In this document: positions 36,337 through 48,350 of the stretch, piece by piece
Numbering within the stretch: position 1 is the first letter of the stretch
How the letters are laid out: each line of letters opens with the position of its first letter
Assembly: GCA_013399855.1 (NCBI GenBank)
Contig: VXAY01003767.1
Location: forward strand, 62,001 to 126,000
From: Oxyruncus cristatus
Taxonomy: Eukaryota; Chordata; Aves; Passeriformes; Cotingidae
Length of the DNA: 64,000 nt
Direction: 5' to 3'
Translations under genes and position numbers: made by a program
The notes under the pieces: model-generated
What the model was told of the DNA's origin: nothing
What the model saw: the letters and a program-made list of their open reading frames with translations, nothing else
Database searches by the model: none

Positions 36337-37560
36337 TGTGATGTGCAGAATGCCACAAAATCACACCACCTCACACTTGGATCGATAACAGTAAAATAAA
36401 TATTTATTGTCAACAGTAGAATGTTCTAGGCAGCTTGAAAATTTGAGGGACTATGAACCAGGTGGCCTTGACATGCAGGAAGCAGCAATGGCTGCAGTAT
36501 CCATGCATAGGTATAGAGCATGGTTTACTGTTCCTTTTCCAGTGAGTTATCTAGTAAACCTAATGCAAGTGTCCTTAGTTAGATGATGCTGAGAGTTACT
36601 AACTCCTAAATGCTTTCTGCCAATGCTTAGAGTGTATCTGTAAAGCAATAACCTTTACTCAGACACAAACACTGACTCATGTGTAACACTATGGCCCCGG
36701 AGCTGCAAGCCCATGGGCTTAACCACAAGTTTTACTCGAAAAGATACAGAGACAGTTCTTTAATACCTTGAGATAGTGTCAAGAGAATAAGCCACAGACT
36801 TGTTCCCAAGAGGTGTTTTTTTAATTGATAACTGTGGGTAGAAAATAGAACTTTGCAAAAGTTCAGGAGAGCATCACACAAGCTAGACAAAACATACTAC
36901 CACAATACTAACCCAGCACACACACAGCACTTAAGTCAAAATCCAAACCCTCCACAACACTTAAGTTCAAATACAATCCCTCCAACTCCAAGCCATCCAA
37001 AGCATCAAGAAAGAAGAAAAGAAAGAGAAGCAGAGAGAGCAAGAAGAGACAAGGAGAAAGAGGGAGAAACAGATTATATAGCTACCATTGGAACCTTGTG
37101 GAAGACCAGCTCTCACATATCCAGAGGGAAAGGCCACGACATGTGGCAAACATATGCCTTTGGTTTTATCTGGTCTGGCCAACCGCTCAAGGCAGGGTGT
37201 CTGACCCACCAGCCACCCTGGGGTTCCAGGCCAGGGTGACGGGCAGTGTTCTCACTGTCCCTGCCAATCTGAGCTGGGTTAGGGGCTGCAAGAGGTGTGG
37301 TGTGTTATAGTTTTCCTGGGCTGTTTGTGACTGACAGCTATCCTAGGGCTTCCCCATGTGTGTTCCAGGACCCTGTCATGAGGGGTACAACACCATCTCA
37401 CCTCCACGAGGTTTTGACGCATCCCTTCCCTCTCCACCCCCGCCCCAGAAGATGGTTGATACAACCCATCAACCAAACAACTCAGACATGCAAATTCAGG
37501 CTGTAACATCATGAACAAGAGTATTTTGGACCCCAAAAAAGTCCTTTTGGCATCATCCAA
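36337..37560 (-). mobile_element. Probable endogenous retrovirus LTR, antisense
   Basis: Read on minus, AATAAA (plus 36403-36408) is followed by a GT-rich block (CAAGTGTGAGGTGGTGTGATTTTGTGG) and the end CTGCACATCACA at plus 36337-36348. This is the layout of R-U5 and a CA terminus. Toward higher coordinates the sequence turns GC-rich (about 37080-37450), as U3 often is, with a purine-rich plus-strand patch at 36990-37075. No primer-binding site follows the CA end on minus, so it would be a solo or 3' LTR. A pyrimidine run on plus at 37422-37446 could be a polypurine tract on minus, which would put the U3 start near 37420. The right boundary is therefore open. Confidence 0.45.
36929..36988 (+). 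repeat. 30-bp tandem duplication
   Basis: ACTTAAGTCAAAATCCAAAC (36929 on) and ACTTAAGTTCAAATACAATC (36959 on) are the starts of two adjacent 30-base units. Each also contains CCCTCCA, and they differ at a handful of positions. It lies inside the probable LTR. Confidence 0.75.
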
Positions 37561-40500
37561 TGTATCATGGGGCCAAAATATCCACCTTTACCAATACATG
37601 AAAGATTCATGCATTTCCGTGTTTTGCAAGCAGGCAGTCATAAAGTTTAGAAAGATGGTAGTCACATATTGAACTTGGGTGACAGAGCAGTGCTTTGTTT
37701 AAACCTCCAGCATAAGGAACTTTCAGGCCTCACTAATAATCTGCTGAGCCCAAACATATTATCACTGGGAGGGATTGTATATATCTCCTAATATGGTTCT
37801 CTTTCTTATTCTTCTGCTGTCAATACCTCCTCTCTGTTCTGTCACAAGAAATTTTTTTTTCTTATAATGGTGAACAGGGAAAGTGTATGCATACTGTTTA
37901 TATAGAAATATTATCATCCCTCCTATATTCTCTTTTTCTTGCTGTTTATGGTTTGAGAAGTTTCTTTCCTTTTCAGTTTGGCTGTTCTAGTCAGTCTCAT
38001 ATTCACATTTCTCACTTCCTCTTTAAATTCTCCTTCAAACATTTAACTGAAAAGGTGCTCATTATTTTTTATTTCAAGGCCTAGTCAAGTGTCAGAAATA
38101 AAAGGGAGATATCTACCAGCTCTGCAGCAGCAGATGCCAATTTATTCCTACAAATATGATTCTCAATCTCTATTTTCTCTTTTCAAGGTATTGAGACACC
38201 TATGCCACATAAATCCATCTTCCACCAAGATTTTCTTATCAGGGCAATGTTGCTGGCTGTATGAATAAAATAAGCGAGGGAAATATTTGGTCCACAATGC
38301 ATGAAGTAACTTGATCACCATCTGGGGTTTAGAGGTGTCAAAATTAGTGAAAGAGTCCGTTAGAGAATAAAGTAGATAAGAAGATACAGTTCTTAAATTA
38401 TTTTTAAATTGTTTCAAAGCAATGCAAATGTAAAGATTACTTGTTTTCATCTGTACTCCTCCCAAAACCCCTTTTGGTTTGTTTGCTTGTTAGTTTGTTT
38501 GCTTATGTAAATAAGGTTGATGGATGTATTCCAAGAATTTGAATGTAAGAAGATGGCAAACGAAAAATACTCTCCCTGAGGTAAATGATGAGCCTCAAAA
38601 ATGAGTACTCCAAAGCACATTTTTCATGAACATTACTTCTCTTCCTTTTCTGGAAACTGCATGACCTTTGCCTTGTATAAGGGCTGTGTGTTCTCCTTAT
38701 CTCAAGAGCAGTGACAAATAATTTCATGCTCTAATGTCTTTCAAGGAGAGTTTCTCAAAAATTAAGTTTTAAAAGAGACTTCAGTCAATAGGGGAAACTG
38801 GCACATAAAGGAAATCTAATGAGGAACCACAGAGAGAGAAGCCAAGTGCCTCTTGGAAAAGATAGAATAATGGCAGTGAATGAATAATGGCAATCTCAGC
38901 TTGTACTGAGAAAGATTAACAAAGGAAAAATGCACTTTGACATAACTGAGATATAAAAGACAAAAATTATTACTGTAATCAGTTTCAGAAATTCCACTCA
39001 CATTCAGTTCAGTGGTTTCTCAATTTAGGAACTGAAGTCCTCAAAACACAACATTCCCCATGCTATTCACATTTTTAACCATTTTAATAATTTGTTATGC
39101 AATTGATTCAGGAATATTTAAATTTTACTATTTTCTACTGTTTCTTAATTGCTTTGCTTTGGTTACTTGGCTGTATTCCTGCTTCATTTAACTATTTCAA
39201 CCTCCACAAGTGTGAAAATGAAATAATCCCTCAAACATAATATTTTATGATAATAATAATTGATGGTGATCATTGTGACAGTGATAATAATACTATAATG
39301 AAGATTATAATCTGGTTTAATTTAGGTTGGTTTATACTTCTTTCTATTATTATTAATATTCTTTTTGGACAGGTAAATGTAAGTGGGGTAGATGATCAGG
39401 CAGAAATGTCTTTCATTTAGGCTATACAACAAAAGTCTTCTGAGTGTCTTTAAGATTCACTCCAGCTCTGCTATTATCCTATGGCTAGTGACTGCTGATG
39501 AAGCCAACAACCATTTTATTCTTAAAGAAACTTTCCCATAGAGAGGCTTCAGCTGAAGCTGCCACTAAACTAGTTGTAGTCCACTTTGGCCAGGTTCCAC
39601 TTTTCCTTTGAATCCAAGAAACTTTAAATAACCTTTATTTACTTCCTGGAGTCACTTATTTCCTGTTAAATATCACCCTGACACTTTTGTACTATCCATA
39701 AGAACTCAGAGAGTCACAAGTGTATCTTTTATTTAGGTTTCTCAGTTACTGTATATTAAGGACCAACAAACCAGTAACCATGGTTAATACACGAGAATTA
39801 GTGCGTATGGTTGATAACCGTCCTTCTCTTTGTATTTTTATTGCCTGGGGATTTTTTTCTTTAAAATTTTTCTTTGTATTGGTTCTTTTTTCCCCTATCT
39901 GCTTTCTAAATCTCCTTTAATACTTTGCCACTAGATTCCCTGGGGACATTCATTGTTCCAAGAAACATTTCACACAAATTACCCTAATTCACTAAAACTG
40001 TAGCAACCTTCCGATAATTGACCATCAGCCTTTTGTTATGAAGTATCTCTGGCTATTTTTTTTTTTTTTAAATCCATTCTGATAAAACAGTCTTTTAAAA
40101 AGACTTTGCCGTGTTCTGTAAAGATAAAATGCACCGGGAGTGAACGGTCACTAAAACATGCAGATTGTTTTCAAGGTATAAATATATATGTTACGTACAC
40201 AGCATATATCTGACAGTGACCTTCATTCTTTTAATGTGAATGTTGTACTGTTACAAATACATATATATACATAACATGAATAACTAAAATTCTGAGAAAC
40301 TTGGAACATGCAGCTCAACAGAATGGACTTTTCTTACTTTTTCTTACATTACAGTCTTCTTCATCTAATGTGCCATTACAGAAAAACCCTTTAATTAATC
40401 AGTAATGCTCTTGGACGGATGAATGAGTCCCATATGAATTATCACTATTATAAAATTAAACTTAAAGCCAGCTGTACAATCACACAAACATTATATTATT

Positions 40501-41213
40501 CTTCAGATAACGAGTCTTCAAAGTCAACCTGCTTGTGAGGACATGCATGTTTCCGACCACACACATACTTGAAAAAAAATATTTCTGTTTCCAGAATTCA
40601 ACTACTAGAAATACTGGCGTATTTTTGAAATCTTCACTTCTTTCCATCTCACCACTGACTGCTTCATCCTAAACAATCTCCATATTGACCATAGTCCACA
40701 TTCTGTTAATGTAGTTCAAAAGAACAATTTGACAGGTATCAATGAGAAACCTTCTCATCTTGTGTTTAAAAATAAGATACCGCTTAACCTAGAATTTATT
40801 AACAAAACAATGTGTTTTTTTCCCTTTGTTTGCCAGAAATGACACAAAAAAATGAAACTAACCTTTAAAACATATTTTTAAATTAAAAAAAAATCCTTTT
40901 TTCTTACATTATTTTTTGAAACTAAAACTACCGTGTCTTCAGTGCTTTTCCAAATGTTGAATTTCATGCCAAGTCTTCATGCCTGAAGTATAGCTACTGT
41001 GTTCTTAAAAAGAGGAACATCTTGGTTGTCATAAGGCATTTATCATTCTTTTGCTTATCTGCTGAAGTTGAAGTTCTGTTAGTGTTTTTCCTGATCTTTC
41101 GATTTTCTTCAGGGCTGAAAATGACAAGAACGCAACAAAGGGGAAAAAAGTCATCTCTACAGCCAAGATGCTCAGATGAATGCCCAAGGATGGGTCAGCT
41201 GCAAGCAGTACGG

Positions 41214-41237
41214 AAAAAAAAAAAAAAAAAAAAAAAA
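41214..41237 (+). repeat. Poly-A run of 24
   Basis: Twenty-four A bases are followed by GAGGG. It could be the tail of a retrocopy, but no matching body or flanking duplication is visible upstream. Confidence 0.9.
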
Positions 41238-41634
41238 GAGGGAAAATAAAACAAAACCAAAAACGAACAACCAAATTCTCTTAAAAAATAGTTTCCATAA
41301 CATAAAGCATGAAACCTATCTTGTATGCAAACATCACACAACAGCTGATATGTACAGCACCATAAAGAAAGTACTCCATCAGTATAATTCTTTTACTTAA
41401 ATCTCTAGTCCTGCTGAAAACAGTTCAGCTGCATATGAGATATAATTTTGAACAGGAAACTCTGAAAGATATACACAAAGGGGTGTTTTAGAGCTTTTGG
41501 GACATGAGCTACTGTGTTTATGAAAAGCCTACTATCTAGAGCACTGTGTACTGGCCTTTTAAATTATCATCAAACATCATAAGCCACGCCAATTGGATTC
41601 TAGGAAACAATTCACAATTGAAAAATATTGCCAC

Positions 41635-41652
41635 TTTTTTTTTTTTTTTTTT
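41635..41652 (+). repeat. Poly-T run of 18
   Basis: Eighteen T bases follow GCCAC. No retroposon body is visible to its right. Confidence 0.9.
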
Positions 41653-42601
41653 ACTGAATGGTTTATAAAACACACTGCAGCTTCTCTATATTTGTTTGTT
41701 ATTCAGCAATTACTTTGTCAATAATTTTTGAACGTGTTTTTTCCTTGGCTCAAGTTTGTTCAAGTGATTATTACTTTAAATTTCAGATATTTTGAGTGAA
41801 CATACATTGGTAGGTTTGTGTATTCTGAATGAATGAGTCTGACTCATGCAATCAGGTTTTCAGCATAAATATCCTTGAATCCAAATTAAAAATTATTTTC
41901 TCTGAGTATTGTGCACTGTATCTCTCAGAATCATTATTCACAGTAGTGGTCTTGATTGGGTTACTTAATAGGTAGGTGGGTATTTTCTGGCTTGTCAGTG
42001 TCCCAGATTTAGTGAGTTTCCTTGTCTTGTTCAGGGTCCACCAATTCTAAGAAGCATAGAGAAAAATAAACAGGCAGCGCTGTGTTCTTGCCTTTTCTGG
42101 GACTTAAGACTGTCTCCGTTCTTTCACACAGTCCAAATCTACCTTCTTCAGACTTACTTAATCTTGTACTGTAACTACACTCAGCTCTACAGAGAATCTC
42201 CATTTACTTATCCCTCAGTGTTCGAGGCAGTCCCCAGTTAGTAACTCTTCAATGTCTGAAATTATTACTTTCTTAGATACCTGCATGTGTCAACTCCTGG
42301 ATGAAAAATAATTAAAGAGGATTTTAAATACTATAGACATGGTGGGCTGAATGAAGACAGGTGAGGAGGCCACTTTGCAGGAAAATTTACTGCTGTATTT
42401 GATCCCTTTCACACATCCACAGTAAGACAGCAATTATGTCTTTGAAAAGACTACAAATGTGTCTTAAGAAGACATCAGAGATGAAAGTAAAGCAGGAGAA
42501 AGAATTGTCCTATGAAGAACTGAAAATATCAAGGCAATATCGGGCAGAGAGAGAAAGGGTGCAGTGTTGCGAAGAGCACAGAGGAAGTCAAGATTCAGCT
42601 A

Positions 42602-42624
42602 CGTGGGAATAAAACATTCCCACG
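42602..42624. repeat. Perfect hairpin, 9-bp arms, 5-base loop
   Basis: CGTGGGAAT and ATTCCCACG are perfect inverted repeats around AAAAC. The pairing does not extend further. It lies just upstream of a purine tract. Confidence 0.85.
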
Positions 42625-42633
42625 GGGTCTCGA

Positions 42634-43191
42634 CAAAGAAAGGGGGAAATTGAGAAAGAACCTAGGGAACAAGAATGCTTTTACTACAGAATACCTAATT
42701 GTGTATGGGTATGTAACCCCAAAGAGCACTACTGATCACACTTATGGGATGTATGTGGGGCCAGCAGCGCCCTGCTTCAGCACCTTCCTATGGCACCTTT
42801 CAGTAGAACTGTATGTGTGCAACTACCGACAAAATAGGAATACGATTTGGTCATATGGATTGTTTTCCATCACAGTGTTGCCACTGATCAGCCTAGGTGG
42901 CAGACAACTTGTCATTGCATCCTCTTGTCCATCCACCTGACAGCAGTAGTCCCCTGCCATTCAAAGCTGTCTTGTCCCCAGCCCAACTTCCCAGCTGCTG
43001 CTGACTCAGTACATATGTTGCTTGTGCTGTTGCTCTTCCTGGTGATGATAACTCATCTCTACTGGCCTTCCTTGGAGTTTGTGCTGTTTCACAAGCAGCT
43101 CCATCTCTCTCTTCCTGTCTGTCTATGATTTATTCCCTTGAGCAATAATCCGTTCATGAGGTTTGCCTCTCTACAGGTGTTGGGGAGCACA
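42634..43191 (+). mobile_element. Possible polypurine tract and retroviral LTR
   Basis: At 42634-42649 the run CAAAGAAAGGGGGAAA is followed by TTGAGAAAG, the look of a retroviral polypurine tract directly before the TG of a 3' LTR. The following 540 bases are less AT-rich than the surroundings and end near GGTGTTGGGGAGCACA (43191), a plausible U5 terminus. A clear AATAAA is missing; only AATAAT near 43144 is seen. Two overlapping frames (42650-42940 and 42847-43128) are open but unrecognised. Family and ends are unproven. Confidence 0.28.
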
Positions 43192-45446
43192 GAATTCATA
43201 TGAACTTATCTAATCTTCTGTAGACTGGGTACCAAATTGTTTATTTAAGTATGCTTGAGAGTTAATGCATCTTCCCAGTTCAGTCATTTCCTAACCTCAG
43301 CAAGTCCATTGTTTAGTCACAGACATGGGAAGATGAGAGCTGCAGGCTTTTTTACTGCTCTGCTCAGGACTGCTTGGCATAGAAACAGTTTTACTGCATT
43401 TTGTGAAAATGCCAGTCATCTTACAACCCATCTTTAATTAAAGGAAGAGCTTTGATTAAAGACAAGCAAGTCTGGCAGTCAGAGTCCTTTAAAAAAAAAA
43501 AATTCTTAGTCTTCCAACACTTATTTTTAATCCTCTGGGTGTATCATTTAAAACCCCTATCACATGGATTATGTACAAACATGAAAGCAAGAGCCAATGT
43601 TAAATATCAACAAAAGTGACATTTCTCACATTGTGACCTGACAAACCACAAGCACCACCTAACTCACATCAAAGATAACTTTAAAAATTGCTCAGATGAT
43701 AAGGCGAAAATTTTTGCTGCATTCCCTAGGACTAAACAAACCTACTTCCATCAGGATTAATCAGTATTAAAAACGCTTCTTGGTTTAATCTATCTTGTGC
43801 GCTCCTGGCAAAGATAACCATACCCATAATCAGCCTAAAGGTCAGATCTTGGAAAAGGCAGGATTTATTTACCTCCGGGGCACTGACAACATCACTCACT
43901 ATATTTTTTCTACCTCCACTAGTGGCTTTGTCTTGTCAGTCACTAAATGAGAGCTATTTGCAGCAGTAGAAAACTATCCTTCATTTGCAAAAATGAGAAG
44001 ATACGTGTATAATGATAGATGGTGGTATATGTTAACTTCAAACACATTTAATAACTACACTTCAATAGTATATTTATTTCAGATAGTTTTAGTAAATCTT
44101 AAAACTCAGCTCACTACAAAACTAGGTCATACTATATAGCAACACAGAACAATTTCTCAAAATATGTTCACTCATGCTCTCCTAATTTTCTTTTGAAAGA
44201 GTATTTGTGAAATTATAAGCCAATAATTGAACAGGTCTAGGTGATAATCGATCTAGATATAAATAGCTAGATGGATAAACAACTGGAAAATATTTATAAA
44301 TATATATAAAGTCAAATATTTTAAATTATAGAAATCTGTTATGAGTCCTTTCACTGTCTATGATTTGGATAAAACTTAACATTTCAGAGGAGACAGAGAA
44401 TAGTGACCAAAATAACACATTGGTATCATCAGTTTTTTGTGACCTTGATTTTTCTAAGGTAGTTGAGTTAGATGTAGTTAGATATTTTGTTTTTCTAAAG
44501 TGAAAATGAGTTAATCGGATAATGCAAATCTTTCTTCCACTTAGACACTTCAAGTTCTGTAAACATTTCTAAGCAAAATTTCAAATAAACAACACATGAT
44601 TTGAAAAATATCTATTACTCATTACTTACAGCAAGAAGTGTCTCTACCTTCAAATAATTGTTGATAAAGAATGAATACACTTATAAATAACACTTCAGAG
44701 TGTATTAGTTTCCATCGTTGGAGTCCTAGAGTGCAAGTTTTCAAGGTGTTTTTTTTCCCCTGCAACTATGAACAAAAAGAAACCACATTTTTTAAAAGCA
44801 AAGATGTGTGTTTTGTTTTGATCCGACATGTCCAGAAACAGCTAGCGTGATACACCATGCAAATTGATAAAGTGATACATGCTGAACTCAAAAATATAGA
44901 TAATATAACCTAAATTTTGAGTGGAATAAAGGTTAAAGAAATTAATTTAAATGGCATATAGCTGAGCAAGGGGATTCCTGATTTCTGGACTAAAATAGGG
45001 ACAGTAGTGGAGGAGATGGTTAAAAGACAAACTTTTTTCAAAATCTGGAGCTACTGAATTATTTGAATTTATAAAATCCTGGCTATTTTGGCAGATCCGC
45101 AAACACTGGACACCTGTATTATATTTCAGTGAGAGTACAAAATCATATAATAAATTGCCATATCATCTTTAAAAAATGTCAAGAATATGTCATTGTATAT
45201 GCCATTAGTCATAATATCTCCTCTTTAAAGGACACTGACAGGCTAGATCAGCTTAATAATATAGTAAAATTAAGTGTGTCATGATTCTGAGCAGTTAACA
45301 GGTGAACTAATTGAAGATCAAATGGTTTCTGTGGCATTACTGATAACTAGTTTAATAAGAAAATAAATATAACTTTACATAGGCAAACATATATTTGTAT
45401 TGTTGGTAAACTACTGTTCCCAAAGAGATGACAAGAGGGAGGCAAT
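43192..45446. other. AT-rich unique sequence
   Basis: No gene or repeat family is recognised. An A run is present near 43491-43501, and an AT-rich patch with TAGATATAAATAGCTAGAT words lies at 44250-44330. Confidence 0.5.
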
Positions 45447-46460
45447 CAATCATAGAATCATCAAATGTTAAGGGGTTGGATAGGACCTTAAAGATCATCT
45501 AGTGCCAAACCCCACTGCCATTGGCAGGGACAGATCCCACCAGACCAGGTTGGTCAAGGTTTTATCCAACCGGCCTTGAGCACTATCAGGTAAGGGCATC
45601 CACCCTGGGCAACCTGTACTAGTAGCTCACTATTATTCAGAGTAAAGAATTTCTTCCTAATATCTGACCTATATTTCCTCTCTTTCAATTTGTACCCATT
45701 ACTCCTTGTTCTATCACTACAGTTTCTAATGAAAAGTCCCTCTCCAGCCTCCCAGTGGGCTCCCTTCAGTTACAGGAAGGTTGCTATGAGGTCTCCACAC
45801 AACCTTCTCCTCTCCAGACTGAACAGCTCCAAATTCCTCAGTCTCTCTTTGCAGAGGAGATGCTCCAGTCTTCATACGAACCTCGTGGTCCTCCTCTGGA
45901 CTTGCTCCAACATTTCCAGGTCCATCTTACGATGGAAGAACCTCAACTGCATGTAGCACTCCAGGTGGGTTCTCACAAGAACAGAATAAGGGCGAGAATC
46001 ACCTCCTTCAACCTGCTGGCCACTTTTCTTTTGATGCAGCCCAGGATTCTGTTGGCTTCCTGGGCTGCAAGCACACAGTGCCCGGTCATGTTGTTTTTCG
46101 CCAACCATCACCCCCAAGTCTTTCTCTGCAGGGCTACTCTAAATCACTTCACCCAATCTGGACGTGTGTCTGGGATTGCCACAACTCAGGTGTAGGACAC
46201 TGTACTTCGCTTTGTTGAACCTCAAGTGGTTTGCATTGGCCCACGTCTCAAGCCTGTCAAGGTTCCTCTGGATGCCATCCCTTCCCTCCAGCATGTTGAC
46301 TGCACCACACAGTCATCAGCAAATTTGCTGAGGGTGCACTCAATCCCACTGTTCATGTTGCTGACAAAGATGTTGAACAGTATCAGCCCCAGTACCAACC
46401 CTTAAGGGACACCACTCGTCACTAGTCTCCACATGGACAATGAGTTGTTGACCGCAATGG
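45447..46460 (-). mobile_element. CR1 LINE, about 1 kb of 3' half, antisense
   Basis: Plus starts AATCATAGAATCATCAAATG, then GGATAGGACCTTAAAGATCATCTAG, the complement of the CR1 terminus. It continues through the complement of the C-terminal ORF2 block and beyond (CTCCAGACTGAACAGCTCC, then AGCAAATTTGCTGAGGGTGCAC). A minus frame at 45872-46117 contains RFFHRKMDLEMLEQVQRRTTRFV, close to the CR1 MEMLERVQRRATK motif. It ends near TTGACCGCAA by 5' truncation. It belongs to a different subfamily from the copies at 13.4 and 32.5 kb, and is closer to that at 30.3 kb. Confidence 0.93.
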
Positions 46461-46731
46461 GATGTGCAAAATGAAGTGCACCTGATAGAAAGTGCTTGCA
46501 GAGAAAATGCAAGCGTAAACAAACCACAGGAATTATATTGTTTTCACAAAGTGTAGGGATGATTCCTATACATCGGAAAAGTGTTCAGCAGAACAGAAAC
46601 ACTGAGGAGATCAAATTCGTTTCTCAGTTTCAACTACCACAGGTAGTCAGGGTCACATAAGGTTGATGATAACCACATGATGTTACAGAGGTCAGCATTC
46701 TCTGTATCCTCTTATACACTGAATTCCAATG
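46461..46731. other. Short unassigned spacer
   Basis: Nothing recognised between the CR1 and the polypyrimidine tract. Confidence 0.5.
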
Positions 46732-46808
46732 TCCTTTCCTTTCCTTTTCCCTTTCCCTTTCCCTTTCCTTTTCCCTTTCCCTTTCCCTTTCCCTTTCCCT
46801 TTCCCTCC
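46732..46808 (+). repeat. Polypyrimidine microsatellite (TTTCCC and TTTCC)
   Basis: About 77 bases of pure C and T, mostly TTTCCC units with TTTCC and TTTTCC variants, have no purine inside the array. On minus this reads as GGGAAA repeats and creates a spurious frame of alternating Arg and Glu. A homopurine-homopyrimidine tract of this length with mirror symmetry can adopt triplex DNA. Confidence 0.93.
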
Positions 46809-48350
46809 TTCTGAAACTTAACAAGCTTTGAGAAAGGGTGAAAATGTAGTAGAGATGTGGAAGGGAGGAAATGGCCAGAGTACTGAGGCTCCTGGTCCTG
46901 CTCTCAGGAGGTTGGGAATCAGAGACTGAGGGTGGGTGACTGAGGGAAGGAACCACCTCTCTCCACCCAGTGCCACCATCATCACAGCCTGATTTCCACA
47001 CTCAAAACTAGTTATACTACTGTCTGGTCCCACTTTTCTAGGATCTGATGTAGATCACCAAGCAAAGGTGCTGCCTCCCAGACATGCCTATTTAGTTTAT
47101 ACCGGATGTGCTTTCATGTGACTGGGGAAGAGCTGAGCAACCACCCAGCAGATGTGACTATCCCAGTACAATGGTGAGAGTGTTATAGACATGAACCACT
47201 GGCAGTTTTACTCCAGTGTGTACAGAAAAACCACAGCTCCCACTGTGCACTACCAAAACGTACTAGTATGTCCATGTACACTTCCACAATGAATGCATCT
47301 GATACCTTTAAGTGATCTTCATATCCTAAAACAGGATTTTAGAACATGCTTAAGGTATGGATTTAGGAAGGGCAGACACTGAGCCAGTGCCTGGCTGCAG
47401 CGGCATGACCTATAGTAGTACACTGGCAGTCAAAGATGCAGCTTAGATCTTCTGAGGAGGAAGTCTTGGCTTTATTCATGACTACTTAATAAAGTCCCAG
47501 AAGGCTGGTTCTGTAAATTGTAATTTCACTGCTATTTAATATTCATTAATGCTTAAAGCAATGACAAGAACTATGTACATATTATAAATATATAGATTAA
47601 GATAGAGAATCTTTTACGTCTATTAATTTCTTTCCCCAAGGACATACAATCCAATTTTTAATGCCTAATGTTCCTGAATACTTGGAAATCACATTAACAA
47701 TTTTCAGAAGGGCTTCAATGTTAAACAAGTTTAAAGAAGTTTTAATTTTTCTGTTTTGCCATAAGTCCTTGTTAAGGAAAAAAAAAAAAAAAGATAAAAT
47801 AGGAAAGTAAGCTCATTTCATTTGGTTTTCCTCACTACCATTTCTTTTCTTATATAAGAATATGTTTATTCTTCTCCTATCATGCTGAATCTGTTACACT
47901 GATTAGAAGTGCACAGTAATAATCATATGGTAAATTTTTGTTTTAGTAAATACATCCATGATAATAACAATTTCATTATCTATATATACTCACTATATAA
48001 TCTACAATATTTTCCAGAATATAGCACAGAGACAGATAGATATGATTTTTTTTTTTTACACTAGTTATATTTAAGGAGGCTCTGCTTCACCCTTCATGTT
48101 GAACACTGATTCCTCATTTGGCTTCTAGTTGGTATTCCTACCAATCAGTAGGTTACATCATCCATTTCTGGCCCTTTGCTAAGTGCTTAACCTGATAGTA
48201 TATGAACCAACTTTATACTTCTCTCAGTAATCTGTACTGTTTTGTGAGCACCCTGTTCCCCTGCTGTTTACTTCTGTAGAGTATCCTTCTAGTAGAAGAA
48301 AAGTTTTAAACAAAAAAAATGAAAAAAAAAAAAAATCCCAGAGAACTGGA
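46809..48350. other. Mixed unique sequence, GC-richer in the first 600 bases
   Basis: From about 46850 to 47440 the sequence is GC-richer than average, with CACC and CCAG words, but no repeat family or exon is recognised. After 47500 it returns to AT-rich, with A runs near 47780 and 48323 and a T run near 48047. Confidence 0.45.

Larger units (their letters stand above)
37561..42600. other. AT-rich unique sequence
   Basis: No gene or dispersed repeat is recognised over 5 kb. Homopolymers include A24 at 41214-41237 and T18 at 41635-41652. Open frames near 38163-38465, 41022-41274 and 42009-42203 carry no motif, and those at 41.0-41.3 kb simply run through the A24 tract. Confidence 0.5.

Noticed and set aside
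36853..37239. 128-codon plus frame with a charged middle
   Set aside because: It spans the 30-bp tandem and the purine-rich zone of a probable LTR. The charged residues come from AGA/GAG-type repeats.
45690..46195. Overlapping plus frames of 88 and 146 codons
   Set aside because: They are antisense shadows of a minus-strand CR1.
46630..47001. Minus reading frame with alternating Arg and Glu
   Set aside because: It is the translation of the GGGAAA strand of a simple repeat, with no exon context.
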